Assembly (NCBI GenBank): GCA_965225935.1
Contig: CBDDCC010000005.1
Location: 124,001 to 188,000 of the forward strand
DNA: 64,000 bases
Origin: CALJXB01 sp965225935
Lineage (GTDB): Bacteria > Pseudomonadota > Alphaproteobacteria > Kiloniellales > JAKSDN01
Direction: 5' to 3'
Shown: positions 48,555 to 56,616 of the stretch, piece by piece
How the letters are laid out: every line of letters begins with the position of its first letter
Numbering within the stretch: position 1 is the first letter of the stretch
Notes under the pieces: model-generated
The model's input: the letters and a program-made list of their open reading frames with translations, nothing else
Told to the model about the DNA's origin: nothing
Database searches by the model: none
Program-made: the position numbers and the translations under genes

Positions 48555-49202
48555 TCAGGCCACGCCCTGATGGCGGTAGAAGTGCCAGCAGAAGCGGGCG
48601 GCGGCGCTGCGGTAGGGCCGCCAGGGCTCGGCGAGGGCGTCCATCTCCTTGGTGGTGGGCCGCGCCTCCAGGCCCTTGAGGCGCTGCACCGAGGCCTGCA
48701 CCGCCAGGTCGTCGGCCGGCCAGACGTCGGGCCGCCGGAGGGAGAACAGCAGATAGCATTCGGCGCTCCAGCGGCCGAGCCCCTTGACCCGGGTGATGTG
48801 CTCGATGGCCGCGTCGTCGTCCAGGCCGTCGAGGGCCCCGAGGTCGAGCCGGCCCGAGATGAGGTCCTCGGCCAGGCCCCGGCAGTAGCGCATTTTCGGC
48901 CGGCTCAGCCCGACCAGGCGCAGGTCCTCGTCGTCGAGCTCGAGGAAGGCCTCGGGGGTCATGGGCCGGAGCGCAGCCTCGAGCCGGCCCATGATGGCGC
49001 GGGCCGAGGCGATCGAGACCTGCTGGCTGACGATCACCCGCAGGAGGCCATCGAAGCCGGCCGGGCTGGAGCGCAGCGGCGGCAGGCCGCAGGCGGCATA
49101 GGCGGCGGCGATGTCCCGGTCGCGCGCGGCCAGCGCCTCCAGCGCCGGGCGCAGGCTCTCGTCGGGCGGCCGCGGATCGGCCGTTTCGCTCGGCTTCGAC
49201 AT
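48555..49202 (-). CDS. DNA-3-methyladenine glycosylase (AlkA-type HhH-GPD)
   Basis: 215 residues. Base-excision repair glycosylase removing alkylated purines. Signatures: VIVSQQVSIASARAIMGRLE, the helix-hairpin-helix ITRVKGLGRWSAECYLLFSL, and the catalytic Asp in RPDVWPADDLAVQ. It lacks the N-terminal AlkA subdomain, as is usual for the short bacterial form, and has no Fe-S cysteines. The start codon is 38 nt from the divergent GluQ-RS start. Confidence 0.9.
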   Translation of the reverse strand: MSKPSETADPRPPDESLRPALEALAARDRDIAAAYAACGLPPLRSSPAGFDGLLRVIVSQQVSIASARAIMGRLEAALRPMTPEAFLELDDEDLRLVGLSRPKMRYCRGLAEDLISGRLDLGALDGLDDDAAIEHITRVKGLGRWSAECYLLFSLRRPDVWPADDLAVQASVQRLKGLEARPTTKEMDALAEPWRPYRSAAARFCWHFYRHQGVA

Positions 49203-49240
49203 GGCTGGACTTTATAGAATCCATCGCGTAGTGCCAGCCC

Positions 49241-50137
49241 ATGACACGGCTATCGGGTCCGTTCACGGCGAACGCGGTCACCCGCTTCGCGCCCTCGCCC
49301 ACCGGCTTTCTTCACCTGGGCCACGCCCACGCCGCCCTCTTCGCCGAGCGCGCCGCGCGGGCGGCGGGCGGGCGCTTCCTGCTGCGCATCGAGGACATCG
49401 ACCTGGGCCGCTGCCGGCCCGAGTACGAGGCCGCCATCTACGAGGACCTGCGCTGGCTCGGCCTCGCCTGGGACGGTCCGGTGCTGCGCCAGAGCGAGCG
49501 CTTCGAGGCCTACGGCGCGGCGCTCGACGGGCTGCGGCAGCGGGGGCTGCTCTATCCCTGCTTCTGCACCCGCAAGGAGATCCAGGCCGAGATCGCCCGC
49601 GCCGGCAGCGCGCCCCATGGTCCCGACGGGCCGCTCTACCCCGGCACCTGCCTGCGCCTCTCCGACGACGAGCGCCAGGCGCGCCTCGCCGAGGGCCGGC
49701 CCTACGCCCTCCGGCTCGACGTCGCCAGGGCCGCCGCCGAGGCCGGCCCGCTCGCCTGGCGGGAACACGGGCGCGGCCTCGAAGGTGCCGCGGTCGCGGC
49801 CGAGCCCGAGACTCACGGCGACGTGGTGCTGGCCCGCAAGGAGGTGCCGACCAGCTATCACCTGGCGGTCACCCTGGACGACGCCGATCAGGGTGTCACG
49901 CTTGTCACCCGCGGCGAGGATCTGGCGCCGGCGACCCACGTCCACCGCCTGCTGCAGGCCCTGCTCGGCCTGCCGGTCCCCGACTGGCACCACCACGGCC
50001 TGATCGCCGACCCGGCCGGCCGGCGCCTCGCCAAGCGCGACGACGCGCGCGCCCTCCGCGCCCTGCGCGAGGCGGGCCACGGGCCGGCCGAGGTGCGGGC
50101 GCTCGCCGGTTTCCCCGACGACCCGCCAGGCCTGTGA
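49241..50137 (+). CDS. gluQ: Glutamyl-Q tRNA(Asp) synthetase
   Basis: 298 residues, the truncated GluRS paralogue that attaches glutamate to queuosine in the tRNA-Asp anticodon. HIGH-equivalent motif: FAPSPTGFLHLGHAHAA; zinc-binding cysteines in LYPCFCTRKE and LYPGTC; KMSKS-equivalent: RRLAKRDDA. The anticodon-binding domain is absent, which separates it from GltX. It relies on queuosine, linking loosely to FolE2 in this window. It converges on the TauA-like gene (36-nt gap). Confidence 0.92.
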   Translation: MTRLSGPFTANAVTRFAPSPTGFLHLGHAHAALFAERAARAAGGRFLLRIEDIDLGRCRPEYEAAIYEDLRWLGLAWDGPVLRQSERFEAYGAALDGLRQRGLLYPCFCTRKEIQAEIARAGSAPHGPDGPLYPGTCLRLSDDERQARLAEGRPYALRLDVARAAAEAGPLAWREHGRGLEGAAVAAEPETHGDVVLARKEVPTSYHLAVTLDDADQGVTLVTRGEDLAPATHVHRLLQALLGLPVPDWHHHGLIADPAGRRLAKRDDARALRALREAGHGPAEVRALAGFPDDPPGL

Positions 50138-50173
50138 TCCAATAGCCGGAAGTTAGAGCGGCGTGCCGAGGTC

Positions 50174-51208
50174 TCAGCAGCCGCCGGCCAGGACCGCTTC
50201 GACCCACTCGGGATTGACCGCGCGGCCGTAGTCCCCCAAGAGGGTCGGGATCTTGCGCTCGGCCTTGAGGAACTCGGAGGTGAACTTGAGCGCCCGGGCC
50301 GCGCCGCCCTCGCCGCCGCCGCCCAGCCAGCGGTCCGAGGCCTGCTCCTCCAGGGTCGGGAAGTCGTAGAGATCGAGCACCGCCGGCACGCTCTCGGGAT
50401 CGCCGTCAATCAGCTCGGCGATGGCACGTACCTCCTTGGAGTCCGGCGTCCAGGCCTCGGGATCGCTGCGGTAGGCCTCGTCCTGGGCGGCGATGGTCTT
50501 GACGAAGAGGCACATGAACTCCGGGTTCCCGGTGGCCCAGCGGCGCTCCACCACCAGCCCGTCGAAGGTGGCCTTGCCCCAGTTCGAGAGCTGGCCGGAG
50601 GTGATCAGCACCTTGCCCGTCGGCTTGATCGCGCCCAGCGCCGGGTCCCAGACGAAGGCGGCGTCGATCTCGCCCTTGTTCCAGGCCTCGACGATCTCCG
50701 GCGGCTGCAGGTGCAGCAGCTCGACCTCGCCGGGATCGATGCCGAACTGCTCCAGCGCGAAGAGGACGTGGAAGTGGGTGGTGGAGGCGAAAGGCACGCC
50801 GAGGCGTTTGCCGCGCAGGTCCTGGGGCGCGATGATGCCGGTGCCGTCGCGCACCACCAGGGCCTCGGCCGAGGCGATGTCCTCCAGGATCCAGAAGAGC
50901 TCGAGGTTGAGCCCGCGGCTGACCCCCGCGGCGATCGGGCTGGAGCCGGCCATGGCGAGCTGCACGTCGCCGTAGGCGACGGCGCCGATCACCTCGCCGC
51001 CGGAGTCGAACTTGCGCCAAGTGATGTCGTAGCCGGTCGCCTTCTCGAACAGGCCCTCGGCGATCGCCGCCTTCCAGGGGTTGTAGACAAGCTGGTAGCC
51101 GATGGTGACGCGCTTCTCCTGGGCAAGGACTTCTCCGGGGCTCGTGCCGCCGACCAGCAGTGCCAGCAGCGACAGAACGCCCAGCGCTGTCCTCAGCCCG
51201 TGAATCAC
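50174..51208 (-). CDS. tauA: Taurine-type ABC transporter substrate-binding protein (orphan TauA)
   Basis: 344 residues: signal peptide (about 1-29, ending EVLA), then VTIGYQLVYNPWKAAIAEGL and YDITWRKFDSGGEVIGAVAY, typical of TauA rather than SsuA, with AAFVWDPALGAIKPTGKVLI in the hinge region. It would bind taurine or a similar sulfonate in the periplasm. No tauB, tauC or tauD is nearby: the flanking genes are gluQ (convergent) and NUDIX. It must use a permease encoded elsewhere, or it has another role. Confidence 0.87.
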   Translation of the reverse strand: MIHGLRTALGVLSLLALLVGGTSPGEVLAQEKRVTIGYQLVYNPWKAAIAEGLFEKATGYDITWRKFDSGGEVIGAVAYGDVQLAMAGSSPIAAGVSRGLNLELFWILEDIASAEALVVRDGTGIIAPQDLRGKRLGVPFASTTHFHVLFALEQFGIDPGEVELLHLQPPEIVEAWNKGEIDAAFVWDPALGAIKPTGKVLITSGQLSNWGKATFDGLVVERRWATGNPEFMCLFVKTIAAQDEAYRSDPEAWTPDSKEVRAIAELIDGDPESVPAVLDLYDFPTLEEQASDRWLGGGGEGGAARALKFTSEFLKAERKIPTLLGDYGRAVNPEWVEAVLAGGC

Positions 51209-51357
51209 GTCCTCCCCGCCACCTGGCCGCCGCGGTTCCAGCCCGCCTGCGCCACGCGGCGTCCCTCGACATCTTCATCATAGGGTGAGGGCCTTGGACC
51301 GGCCAGGGCCAGTTACCCGAAAGTGAAGGGACCAGCCCGCAGCGGACGTCCCGTCGC

Positions 51358-52209
51358 TCACTCCGTCAGACGGAGCCCGTCGACGATGGCCATGTAGTCG
51401 GGATCGTCCGGCGTCAGCAGGCCGCGGCGCACCAGGTAGTCGATGATGACCAGCGCCACGTTGAACTTGAAGTCGTCGGTCTCGGCGATGCGGGCGATCA
51501 CCCGCTCGATCGGCCAGAGCTCGAACCAGTCCACCTCGCCGTCGGTGTTGCGGGGCACGAAGTCGGCGGACAGCGTCAGGTCGTAGCAGAACAGCACGTC
51601 GTCGCGCAGGCCCTCGGCCCGCTCGCAGCGGTAGGAGACGGCGCCCGCCGCCTGGGCGCTGCGGGCGAGATCGGCCGGCAGGTCGGCCTCCTCGGCGCAC
51701 TCCTTGATCAAGTTCTCCATCACCCCCAGGCCGTGGGGCTGGCCGCCCGCCACCAAGTGGTCCAGCTTGCCCGCCCCGGTCGCCTTGGTCATGGAGCGCT
51801 TGCCGACCCACATCTGGAGCCCGTCCGGCCCCTCCACGACGCCATTCAGATGGACGCCGTAGGCGCGCGCCCCGAAGTCCGGCACCACGCCCCGGTCGAG
51901 CTTCATGAGGGGCGCGTCGCCCCAGAGTGGCGCGACGGGATAGTCCTCGCCCCGGAGCCGCCCGACCTCGCCCGCCTCGGCGAGCCGCCGGACCACCTCG
52001 GCGACGGCCTCTGTGCGGGCCTCGAAGCCGTCCAGCGCCGGGTTGAGGAGGACCGCCGGACCGCCCGTCTCGAAGACTTCCGGGAAGTCGGCCAGGCGCG
52101 CCGCCAGGTCGTGGCGCACCTGACCGACCAGGGTCTCGCCGATCAGCCAGGGCCGGTAGGCCTCGGGCCGCCAACCGTGGCAGGCGCGCACGCGCTCGAG
52201 CAGGCTCAT
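51358..52209 (-). CDS. NUDIX hydrolase with DUF4743 N-terminal domain
   Basis: 283 residues. The C-terminal NUDIX domain has the box GGQPHGLGVMENLIKECAEE, where one G position differs from consensus but the ExxEE metal ligands are kept. The N-terminal 120 residues (PWLIGETLVGQVRHDLAARL) match the domain joined to NUDIX in yeast Tnr3-like proteins, which dephosphorylate damaged thiamine diphosphates. That function is plausible here but unproven. I start at the ATG at 52209 after TTGAGG; a TTG five codons earlier would make that site part of the gene. Confidence 0.87.
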   Translation of the reverse strand: MSLLERVRACHGWRPEAYRPWLIGETLVGQVRHDLAARLADFPEVFETGGPAVLLNPALDGFEARTEAVAEVVRRLAEAGEVGRLRGEDYPVAPLWGDAPLMKLDRGVVPDFGARAYGVHLNGVVEGPDGLQMWVGKRSMTKATGAGKLDHLVAGGQPHGLGVMENLIKECAEEADLPADLARSAQAAGAVSYRCERAEGLRDDVLFCYDLTLSADFVPRNTDGEVDWFELWPIERVIARIAETDDFKFNVALVIIDYLVRRGLLTPDDPDYMAIVDGLRLTE

Positions 52210-52248
52210 GGGCTTCGGCCTCAAGGACGCGGGAAGGTCCTGCCGTGC

Positions 52249-52563
52249 TTACGCCCCGGCCTTCTCCGAGGTCAAGACCGAACGCACGTAGGCGAGTTGC
52301 TCCAGGCAGCGGGCGATATAGTCGGTGTCCTGGGCCGACAGGCCCGCCACCTGCAGGTCGATCATGAGATCGGCGCCCCGGTCTGCGGGGCCGTGGACGC
52401 CGCTCACCCAGCGCTCGGGCACCAGGTTGCGCTTGGCGAAGAGCTCGAGCACCCGCGGCATGACGCCGGGCTCGGCCACGGCCTGGATCGAGAAGCAGAA
52501 AGTGCGTTGATTTCGGCCCCGCGAGAGCGGCAGGGCGGACGGACTAGGGTCTAGAGACGACAT
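52249..52563 (-). CDS. Small ACT-domain protein
   Basis: 104 residues. After a variable 18-residue N-terminus comes an ACT-like beta-alpha-beta fold: TFCFSIQAVAEPGVMPRVLE, LFAKRNLVPERWVSG and YIARCLEQLAYVRSV. It resembles the small subunit of acetolactate synthase II (IlvM) but there is no large subunit nearby, so it is more likely a free-standing ligand-sensing or regulatory protein. GGAGGTCCC precedes the start. It lies 39 nt upstream of the NUDIX gene on the same strand. Confidence 0.8.
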   Translation of the reverse strand: MSSLDPSPSALPLSRGRNQRTFCFSIQAVAEPGVMPRVLELFAKRNLVPERWVSGVHGPADRGADLMIDLQVAGLSAQDTDYIARCLEQLAYVRSVLTSEKAGA

Positions 52564-52812
52564 GGCACAGGGACCTCCTGTTGGGCACGAGACGAAAACC
52601 AGCAGTGACCGGACGCCTTAGGACGTCCGGCTGGTAATTCGCTCGCTGAGGCCCAACGGGTCGCGTCTGTGCATGGGGACAAGGTAAGGCCCGGAGGCAC
52701 CCCGGGTCAAGCCACTGGCGGGACCGCAACCCGCAAACGCGATTCCCCGCGCGCAATCCGCCCCGCCGCTTGCTAGACTTGGACCCCAGGGACCCTCGCA
52801 CGCTGGCGGCTC

Positions 52813-53058
52813 ATGGACGACGTCACCATCAAGATCGACCAGATCTACGTTCCGGCCGGACGGCGCCACGACGTGAAGCCCGAGACCGTCGCCGAGCTGG
52901 CCGAGAGCATCCTGGAAGACGGTCTCAAGGTGCCCATCTCCGTGCGCAAAGGCGAGGGCCGCTACGTCCTGGTCTCCGGCCTTCAGCGCCTGGAAGCCTG
53001 CAAGGCCCTCGGCGAGGAGACCATCACCGCCATCATCGTCGGCGCCCGCCAGCGCTGA
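52813..53058 (+). CDS. Stand-alone ParB/Srx-fold domain protein
   Basis: 81 residues consisting almost wholly of one ParB N-terminal-like domain: VAELAESILEDGLKVPISVR and YVLVSGLQRLEACKALGEET, the latter matching the GERRxxA motif position (GLQRLEA). There is no HTH, so it is not a partition protein by itself. Such short forms may bind or hydrolyse nucleotides. The gene is isolated, with 249 bp to the divergent ACT-domain gene. No phage or plasmid gene is adjacent. Confidence 0.78.
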   Translation: MDDVTIKIDQIYVPAGRRHDVKPETVAELAESILEDGLKVPISVRKGEGRYVLVSGLQRLEACKALGEETITAIIVGARQR

Positions 53059-53183
53059 TCACACCGATCGTCGGCGAGACCCATCAATTAATTGCGGCCG
53101 CTTGGCATTCCTCGCGTTCGACCAAATGGACTCGCTAGCTTAGCGTTGCTACCGTTCCTGGCTTGTGAGGGACGGGGGAACGG

Positions 53184-53378
53184 ATGAGCGGCAAGAGACT
53201 TGTGATCCTGGCGGCTGTTGCCCTTCTGGCGCTTTCCGCTGGGTGCGATTCATCGATGGAAACGTGGAACGGACCCGGGTCGGACGACCCCGCCGTCGGG
53301 GAGTCATGCCTGGCACAGGGCTACGATGCGGGGACCGAGGAGTATGACGATTGCGTCGGCAACCTCTCGGCCGAGTAG
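53184..53378 (+). CDS. Small lipoprotein
   Basis: 64 residues: MSGKRLVILAAVALLALSAG then Cys, a good lipobox (LSAGC), followed by a short acidic mature part with two more cysteines (GESCLAQGY, YDDCVGNLSAE) that could form a disulfide. Family not recognised. It would be anchored in a membrane facing the periplasm. It converges on the EEP nuclease gene. Confidence 0.65.
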   Translation: MSGKRLVILAAVALLALSAGCDSSMETWNGPGSDDPAVGESCLAQGYDAGTEEYDDCVGNLSAE

Positions 53379-53436
53379 TGGCGGAAGTCTCGTTCGCACC
53401 AATCCGGGCCGGTTCGCACCCGAGCCGCCTGCGCCC

Positions 53437-54183
53437 CTAGAGGGCCACGTCCACCAGCAGGGGCACGTGGTCGCTGAGGCCCGAGCCGCACCACTTGGCG
53501 AAGCGGCCGACCCGCATCTCCCGGAGGCGCCCGAGCCAGGGCTCCGGCAGGAAGACGTAGTCGATGTGGTAGGTGGGGCCGTCCTTCTTGCGGTCGCGCC
53601 AGTAGTGGGTGGGCGTGCGCTCGGCCCCTTGCGCCTCGCCCCGGGCCGCGTGGTAGGCGCTGGCGAAGCCCAGCGCCGCCAGATCGGCGACGCAGTCGGC
53701 GTGGTTCATGGCCCAGCCGGGCTTGTCCCAGAAGACGTTGTTGTTGAAGTCGCCCGCCACCACCGCCGGCGCGGCCGTCAGAAAGTCCCGGTAGCGCACC
53801 AGCGCCGGGCGCAGGGGCCCGGGCTGGTCCTTGCGGGTATTGCCGCCGCTGGCGTTCTGGGCCCAGACCGCCAGCAGGTGGAAGGTTTGCGGGCCCGTCA
53901 CCTGGACTGGGGCGACGAACTCAAAGGCGGGGTCGTGGTCCGGCGCCAACTCGACCCGCCAGTCCTTGAAGGCGAGGACCGCCAGGCCCTTGTTGGGGTT
54001 GCGGCCGACCCAGACTGGATCGCGCCCGGGCTGCCCAGGCCCCAGCCATCTGGGGCCGAGCCGCGCCGCCATGCGCTCGGGCGTGGCGCACTCGGAGATG
54101 ACCGCCAGGTCGGGCCGGAGCGAGCGCAGCGCCACCAGCTTGCGGTCGAGCGCCATGTTGCAGTTCCAGGCCACGAGACGCAC
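53437..54183 (-). CDS. Endonuclease/exonuclease/phosphatase (EEP) family protein
   Basis: 248 residues with the EEP core: LVAWNCNMAL at the start, metal-binding Glu in AVISECATPE, VVAGDFNNNVFWD and the closing SDHVPLLVDV. It could be a DNase, phosphodiesterase or sugar-phosphatase. The GTG at 54183 is used because GAGGGGGTACTGCT precedes it and the fold begins at once; the open frame upstream contains the WYL-type operator and is non-coding. Its promoter region therefore holds one of the three palindromes described for the WYL regulator. Confidence 0.85.
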   Translation of the reverse strand: MRLVAWNCNMALDRKLVALRSLRPDLAVISECATPERMAARLGPRWLGPGQPGRDPVWVGRNPNKGLAVLAFKDWRVELAPDHDPAFEFVAPVQVTGPQTFHLLAVWAQNASGGNTRKDQPGPLRPALVRYRDFLTAAPAVVAGDFNNNVFWDKPGWAMNHADCVADLAALGFASAYHAARGEAQGAERTPTHYWRDRKKDGPTYHIDYVFLPEPWLGRLREMRVGRFAKWCGSGLSDHVPLLVDVAL

Positions 54184-54261
54184 AGCAGTACCCCCTCGCT
54201 TCGTCCCTAGCAGCCGTCCAGACCTCGGGCAACGGGCCGCCGCCGCGGAGCTGCAAGACTG

Positions 54262-54279
54262 CTGACAGAAGGCCGTCAG
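54262..54279. promoter_or_regulatory. WYL-regulon palindrome A
   Basis: CTGACAGAAGGCCGTCAG, within the longer dyad TGCTGAC...GTCAGCA (54260-54281). It lies between the divergent EEP nuclease (79 bp from its start) and the DUF1127 gene (125 bp). The same palindrome occurs at sites B and C. TTTAGAGTGT just to its right could be a -10 region for the plus-strand gene. Confidence 0.72.
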
Positions 54280-54403
54280 CAGGGGTCCTTTAGAGTGTCC
54301 CTCCAAGCCTCCGATGCACCCTGCCGATCCCGCCGCGGCCCGTTCCTAGGAGCGGGCCGCGGACCGGCCGGGTGCCGGCGAGACCGAGGAAAGGAACGGA
54401 AAC

Positions 54404-54652
54404 ATGAGTGCAACGAACTGCCGCGACGAGAACCTGGGGGTCGCCGGGCTCTACGCCTACGGGACCCGGGCGGGCCTCCTGGACATGCTCTGGCGCCCCG
54501 TCGCCCGGCTGCCCGCGACCCTGCTGCGCTGGCATCGGCGCGCCGCCGAGCGGCGGCATCTGTCCCAGCTCAACGACCGCTTGCTGAAGGACATCGGCCT
54601 GACCCGCTACGACGTGGAGCGGGAGGTCGCCAAGCCCTTCTGGCGGCACTGA
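54404..54652 (+). CDS. DUF1127 small protein
   Basis: 82 residues. The C-terminal 45 residues are the DUF1127 motif: RHLSQLNDRLLKDIGLTRYD, ending VEREVAKPFWRH. Small Arg-rich DUF1127 proteins are common in alphaproteobacteria, where some bind RNA and influence sRNA turnover and phosphate or nitrogen physiology. The N-terminal half (LYAYGTRAGLLDMLWRPVAR) is less conserved. The start follows GAAAGGAACGG. The promoter carries palindrome A, suggesting control by the WYL regulator. Confidence 0.85.
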   Translation: MSATNCRDENLGVAGLYAYGTRAGLLDMLWRPVARLPATLLRWHRRAAERRHLSQLNDRLLKDIGLTRYDVEREVAKPFWRH

Positions 54653-54730
54653 GGCCGCGGGGCGCCCGGCCGGAGCCGCCCGTGAGCGCGCACGGGCTGG
54701 CCCGCAGGCCCCGGGCGAGGCATGCTGCCC

Positions 54731-54764
54731 GCGCCCTCCTGACAGCAGGCTGTCAGGAGGGCGC
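54731..54764. promoter_or_regulatory. WYL-regulon palindrome B (autoregulatory)
   Basis: A perfect 16-bp inverted repeat with a 2-bp centre, containing the core CTGACAGCAGGCTGTCAG (54739-54756) flanked by GCGCCCTC and GAGGGCGC. It lies 34 bp before the WYL regulator start, so the regulator most likely controls its own gene. It could also serve as a terminator stem for the DUF1127 transcript, but the shared core with sites A and C argues for an operator. Confidence 0.75.
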
Positions 54765-54797
54765 CGCTAGGATGCGCCACGCATTTCCGGGGACCCC

Positions 54798-55475
54798 ATG
54801 CGCCGTGCCGACCGCCTGTTCGACATCATCCAGATCCTGCGCCGCAGGAAGCTGGTGCGCGCCCGCGAGCTGGCCGAGGAGCTGGAGGTCTCGGAGCGCA
54901 CCATCTACCGCGACATCCGCGACCTCATGGCGAGCGGCGTGCCCATCGACGGCGAGGCCGGCGTCGGCTACGTGCTGCGCGGCGGCTTCGACCTGCCGCC
55001 GCTGATGTTCGACGAGCAGGAGATCGAGGCCCTGGTGCTGGGCGCCCGCATCGTCGAGTCCTGGGCCGATCCCAAGCTGGCCGCCGCCGCCGCCAACGTC
55101 ATCGCCAAGGTGGAGACGGTGATCCCCGAGCGCCTGCGCCAGCACATGGCCGAGACCGCGCTGCTGGCCCCGGCCGGCCATTTCTCCGAGCCAATCACCG
55201 TCGACCCGGCCGAGCTGCGCCGGGCGCTGCGCGAACGGTACAAGGTCCACTTCGCCTACCGCGACAACGAGGAGCGGCAGACCGAGCGCAGCGTGCGTCC
55301 CTTGGCGCTCGCTTTCTACGGCCCAGTCTGGCTGCTCACGGGCTGGTGCGAGCTGCGCCAGGACTTCCGCTCCTTCCGTCTCGACCGCATGGCGGAGCTG
55401 GAGATCCTGGCGGAGACCTTCCGGCCCGAGCGGGGCAAGACCCTGGGCGACTACCTGGCGCGCGAGCAGGTGTGA
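54798..55475 (+). CDS. WYL-domain transcriptional regulator (YafY-type)
   Basis: 225 residues. N-terminal winged helix: RADRLFDIIQILRRRKLVRA, RELAEELEVSERTIYRDIRD and GVPIDGEAGVGYVLRGGFDL. The WYL domain spans about 140-195 (VHFAYRDNEERQTERSVRPL, then FYGPVWLLTGWCELRQDFRS and FRLDRM), with a short C-terminal part. In canonical proteins the name-giving residues read WYL; here the stretch is VWLLTGWC. WYL domains sense nucleic-acid or nucleotide ligands in PafBC and DriD; the ligand here is unknown. Matching palindromes at its own promoter and both neighbours make it a probable local repressor. Confidence 0.9.
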   Translation: MRRADRLFDIIQILRRRKLVRARELAEELEVSERTIYRDIRDLMASGVPIDGEAGVGYVLRGGFDLPPLMFDEQEIEALVLGARIVESWADPKLAAAAANVIAKVETVIPERLRQHMAETALLAPAGHFSEPITVDPAELRRALRERYKVHFAYRDNEERQTERSVRPLALAFYGPVWLLTGWCELRQDFRSFRLDRMAELEILAETFRPERGKTLGDYLAREQV

Positions 55476-55493
55476 TCGGTTATCCCCAGGTTC

Positions 55494-55511
55494 CTGACAC
55501 GACGCTGTCAG
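55494..55511. promoter_or_regulatory. WYL-regulon palindrome C
   Basis: CTGACACGACGCTGTCAG, matching the core of sites A and B. It ends 6 bp before TTGACT, a likely -35 of the gene at 55584, so a bound protein would contact polymerase at that promoter. Confidence 0.72.
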
Positions 55512-55583
55512 CACCGCTTGACTAGACTCCCCGACAAGCAAACATAGGCCCCGAAGCGGGCGTGGATCCGGAGGATAGGTACG

Positions 55584-56267
55584 ATGGGTCGCGTGAACGC
55601 AGAGGAGGTCCAGCGCTACCTGGACCGGAACTTCCTGACGCTGGAGCAGCTGGCGGAACGGGCCGGCATCACCGCCGAGCGGGCGCAGGAGCTGATCGAC
55701 GCCCAGTGCGTGCCGCCCCACTCCCACGAGGTGCGCGGCATGATGGTCTTCGCCAGCACCTTCGGAGAGTACCCGATCCCGGTCCCGGCGCGCCGCTACT
55801 ACCATCCCTCCCTGGCCGGTTGGGCCAGGAAGGCCAGCGATCTCGCCCGCCGGCACAGCCTGGCGGACGTGGCCCGGCGCATGCGCAAGGACTTTGAGCA
55901 GGCCTTCGAGGCCGCCCTCGACGGCCGCGAGCCGCCCTGGCCGCGGGGCGTCGACTATGCCTGGGCCAATCTGATGGACGGCACCTGGGGGCTCTGCCTC
56001 AAGGAGATCTCCGCCCCCAACATGTTGCAGAAGGAGTTCGCGCGGCAGACCATCGCCGGGCTGGTCAATCCCGATCCCCGCCACAGCCTGAGCGAGGAGG
56101 CCCGGGCCGCCCTCCTGGAGGCGATCGGCCTTTACGACGAGGTCGCCGGCAGCTTCGGTCCCCACGAGCGGCCGGACAGCTCCCGCGAGCGCGAGGTGAA
56201 CGCGGCGATCGAGAAGTACCGCCTCGACGAGGCCGCCGCCCCCCGGCCCCTGCGCAAGGCCTCCTGA
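55584..56267 (+). CDS. Conserved hypothetical protein, possibly DUF6058-like
   Basis: 227 residues, soluble, no signal peptide. The N-terminus resembles a small HTH-like module (VQRYLDRNFLTLEQLAERAG, ITAERAQELIDAQCVPPHSH) and the rest is helical with conserved-looking WANLMDGTWGLCLKEISAPN and ARQTIAGLVNPDPRH. The layout recalls the DUF6058 family, annotated loosely as natural-product related, but I am not certain. The promoter carries palindrome C, so it is likely controlled by the WYL regulator 108 nt upstream. Confidence 0.75.
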   Translation: MGRVNAEEVQRYLDRNFLTLEQLAERAGITAERAQELIDAQCVPPHSHEVRGMMVFASTFGEYPIPVPARRYYHPSLAGWARKASDLARRHSLADVARRMRKDFEQAFEAALDGREPPWPRGVDYAWANLMDGTWGLCLKEISAPNMLQKEFARQTIAGLVNPDPRHSLSEEARAALLEAIGLYDEVAGSFGPHERPDSSREREVNAAIEKYRLDEAAAPRPLRKAS

Positions 56268-56296
56268 GCGCCCCAGACGCGACGGAGACTGCCGCA

Positions 56297-56527
56297 ATGG
56301 GAACCGCGGAACGCCTCCGCTCGGAGCCGCTGCCCGACCCCCGGTGGCAGCTGCCGCCATTGGCCGCCGTATCGTCGAATAAGCCCCGACAGGGCCGGAC
56401 ACGGATCCGCTGGTCTCGCCTGGCCGCGGCGATTGCCGCCGCGCTGAAGGAGTGGCGGGCCGCGGGCCGCTCAAGGCCCGAGGCGCTCGGACTCGTCGGC
56501 AAGCCAAGTGAGCCACAGAGACTCTGA
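56297..56527 (+). CDS. Possible small Arg-rich protein
   Basis: 76 residues starting 29 nt after the previous stop, with GGAGACTGCCGCA before the ATG. The sequence is basic, with one amphipathic helix (WSRLAAAIAAALKEWRAAGR) reminiscent of the N-terminal part of DUF1127-like proteins, but the DUF1127 motif is missing. The last six codons run into the repeat beginning at 56509, so the natural C-terminus may have been altered. Coding status is plausible, not certain. Confidence 0.4.
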   Translation: MGTAERLRSEPLPDPRWQLPPLAAVSSNKPRQGRTRIRWSRLAAAIAAALKEWRAAGRSRPEALGLVGKPSEPQRL

Positions 56528-56616
56528 CGCTGAGCCACAGAGACTCTGGGGCACAGAGAACCGATCGACCTGGTTTTCCTAAGGTTTCTCTGCGATCTCT
56601 GTGTCTCGCCGGTGAC
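56509..56616. repeat. CACAGAGA-type palindromic repeat, left copy
   Basis: An 18-bp direct repeat TGAGCCACAGAGACTCTG (56509-56526 and 56531-56548) is followed by GGCACAGAGAACC and, on the other side of a short loop, GGTTTCTCTGCGATCTCTGT. It can fold into a long imperfect hairpin and shares its CACAGAGA/TCTCTGTG words with the repeat at 58623-58746. It fills the gap up to the stop codon of the CitE-like gene. Confidence 0.8.

Noticed and set aside
52813..53058. Plasmid or chromosome partition ParB
   Set aside because: Only the N-terminal fold is present, with no HTH, no ParA and no parS-like sites nearby.
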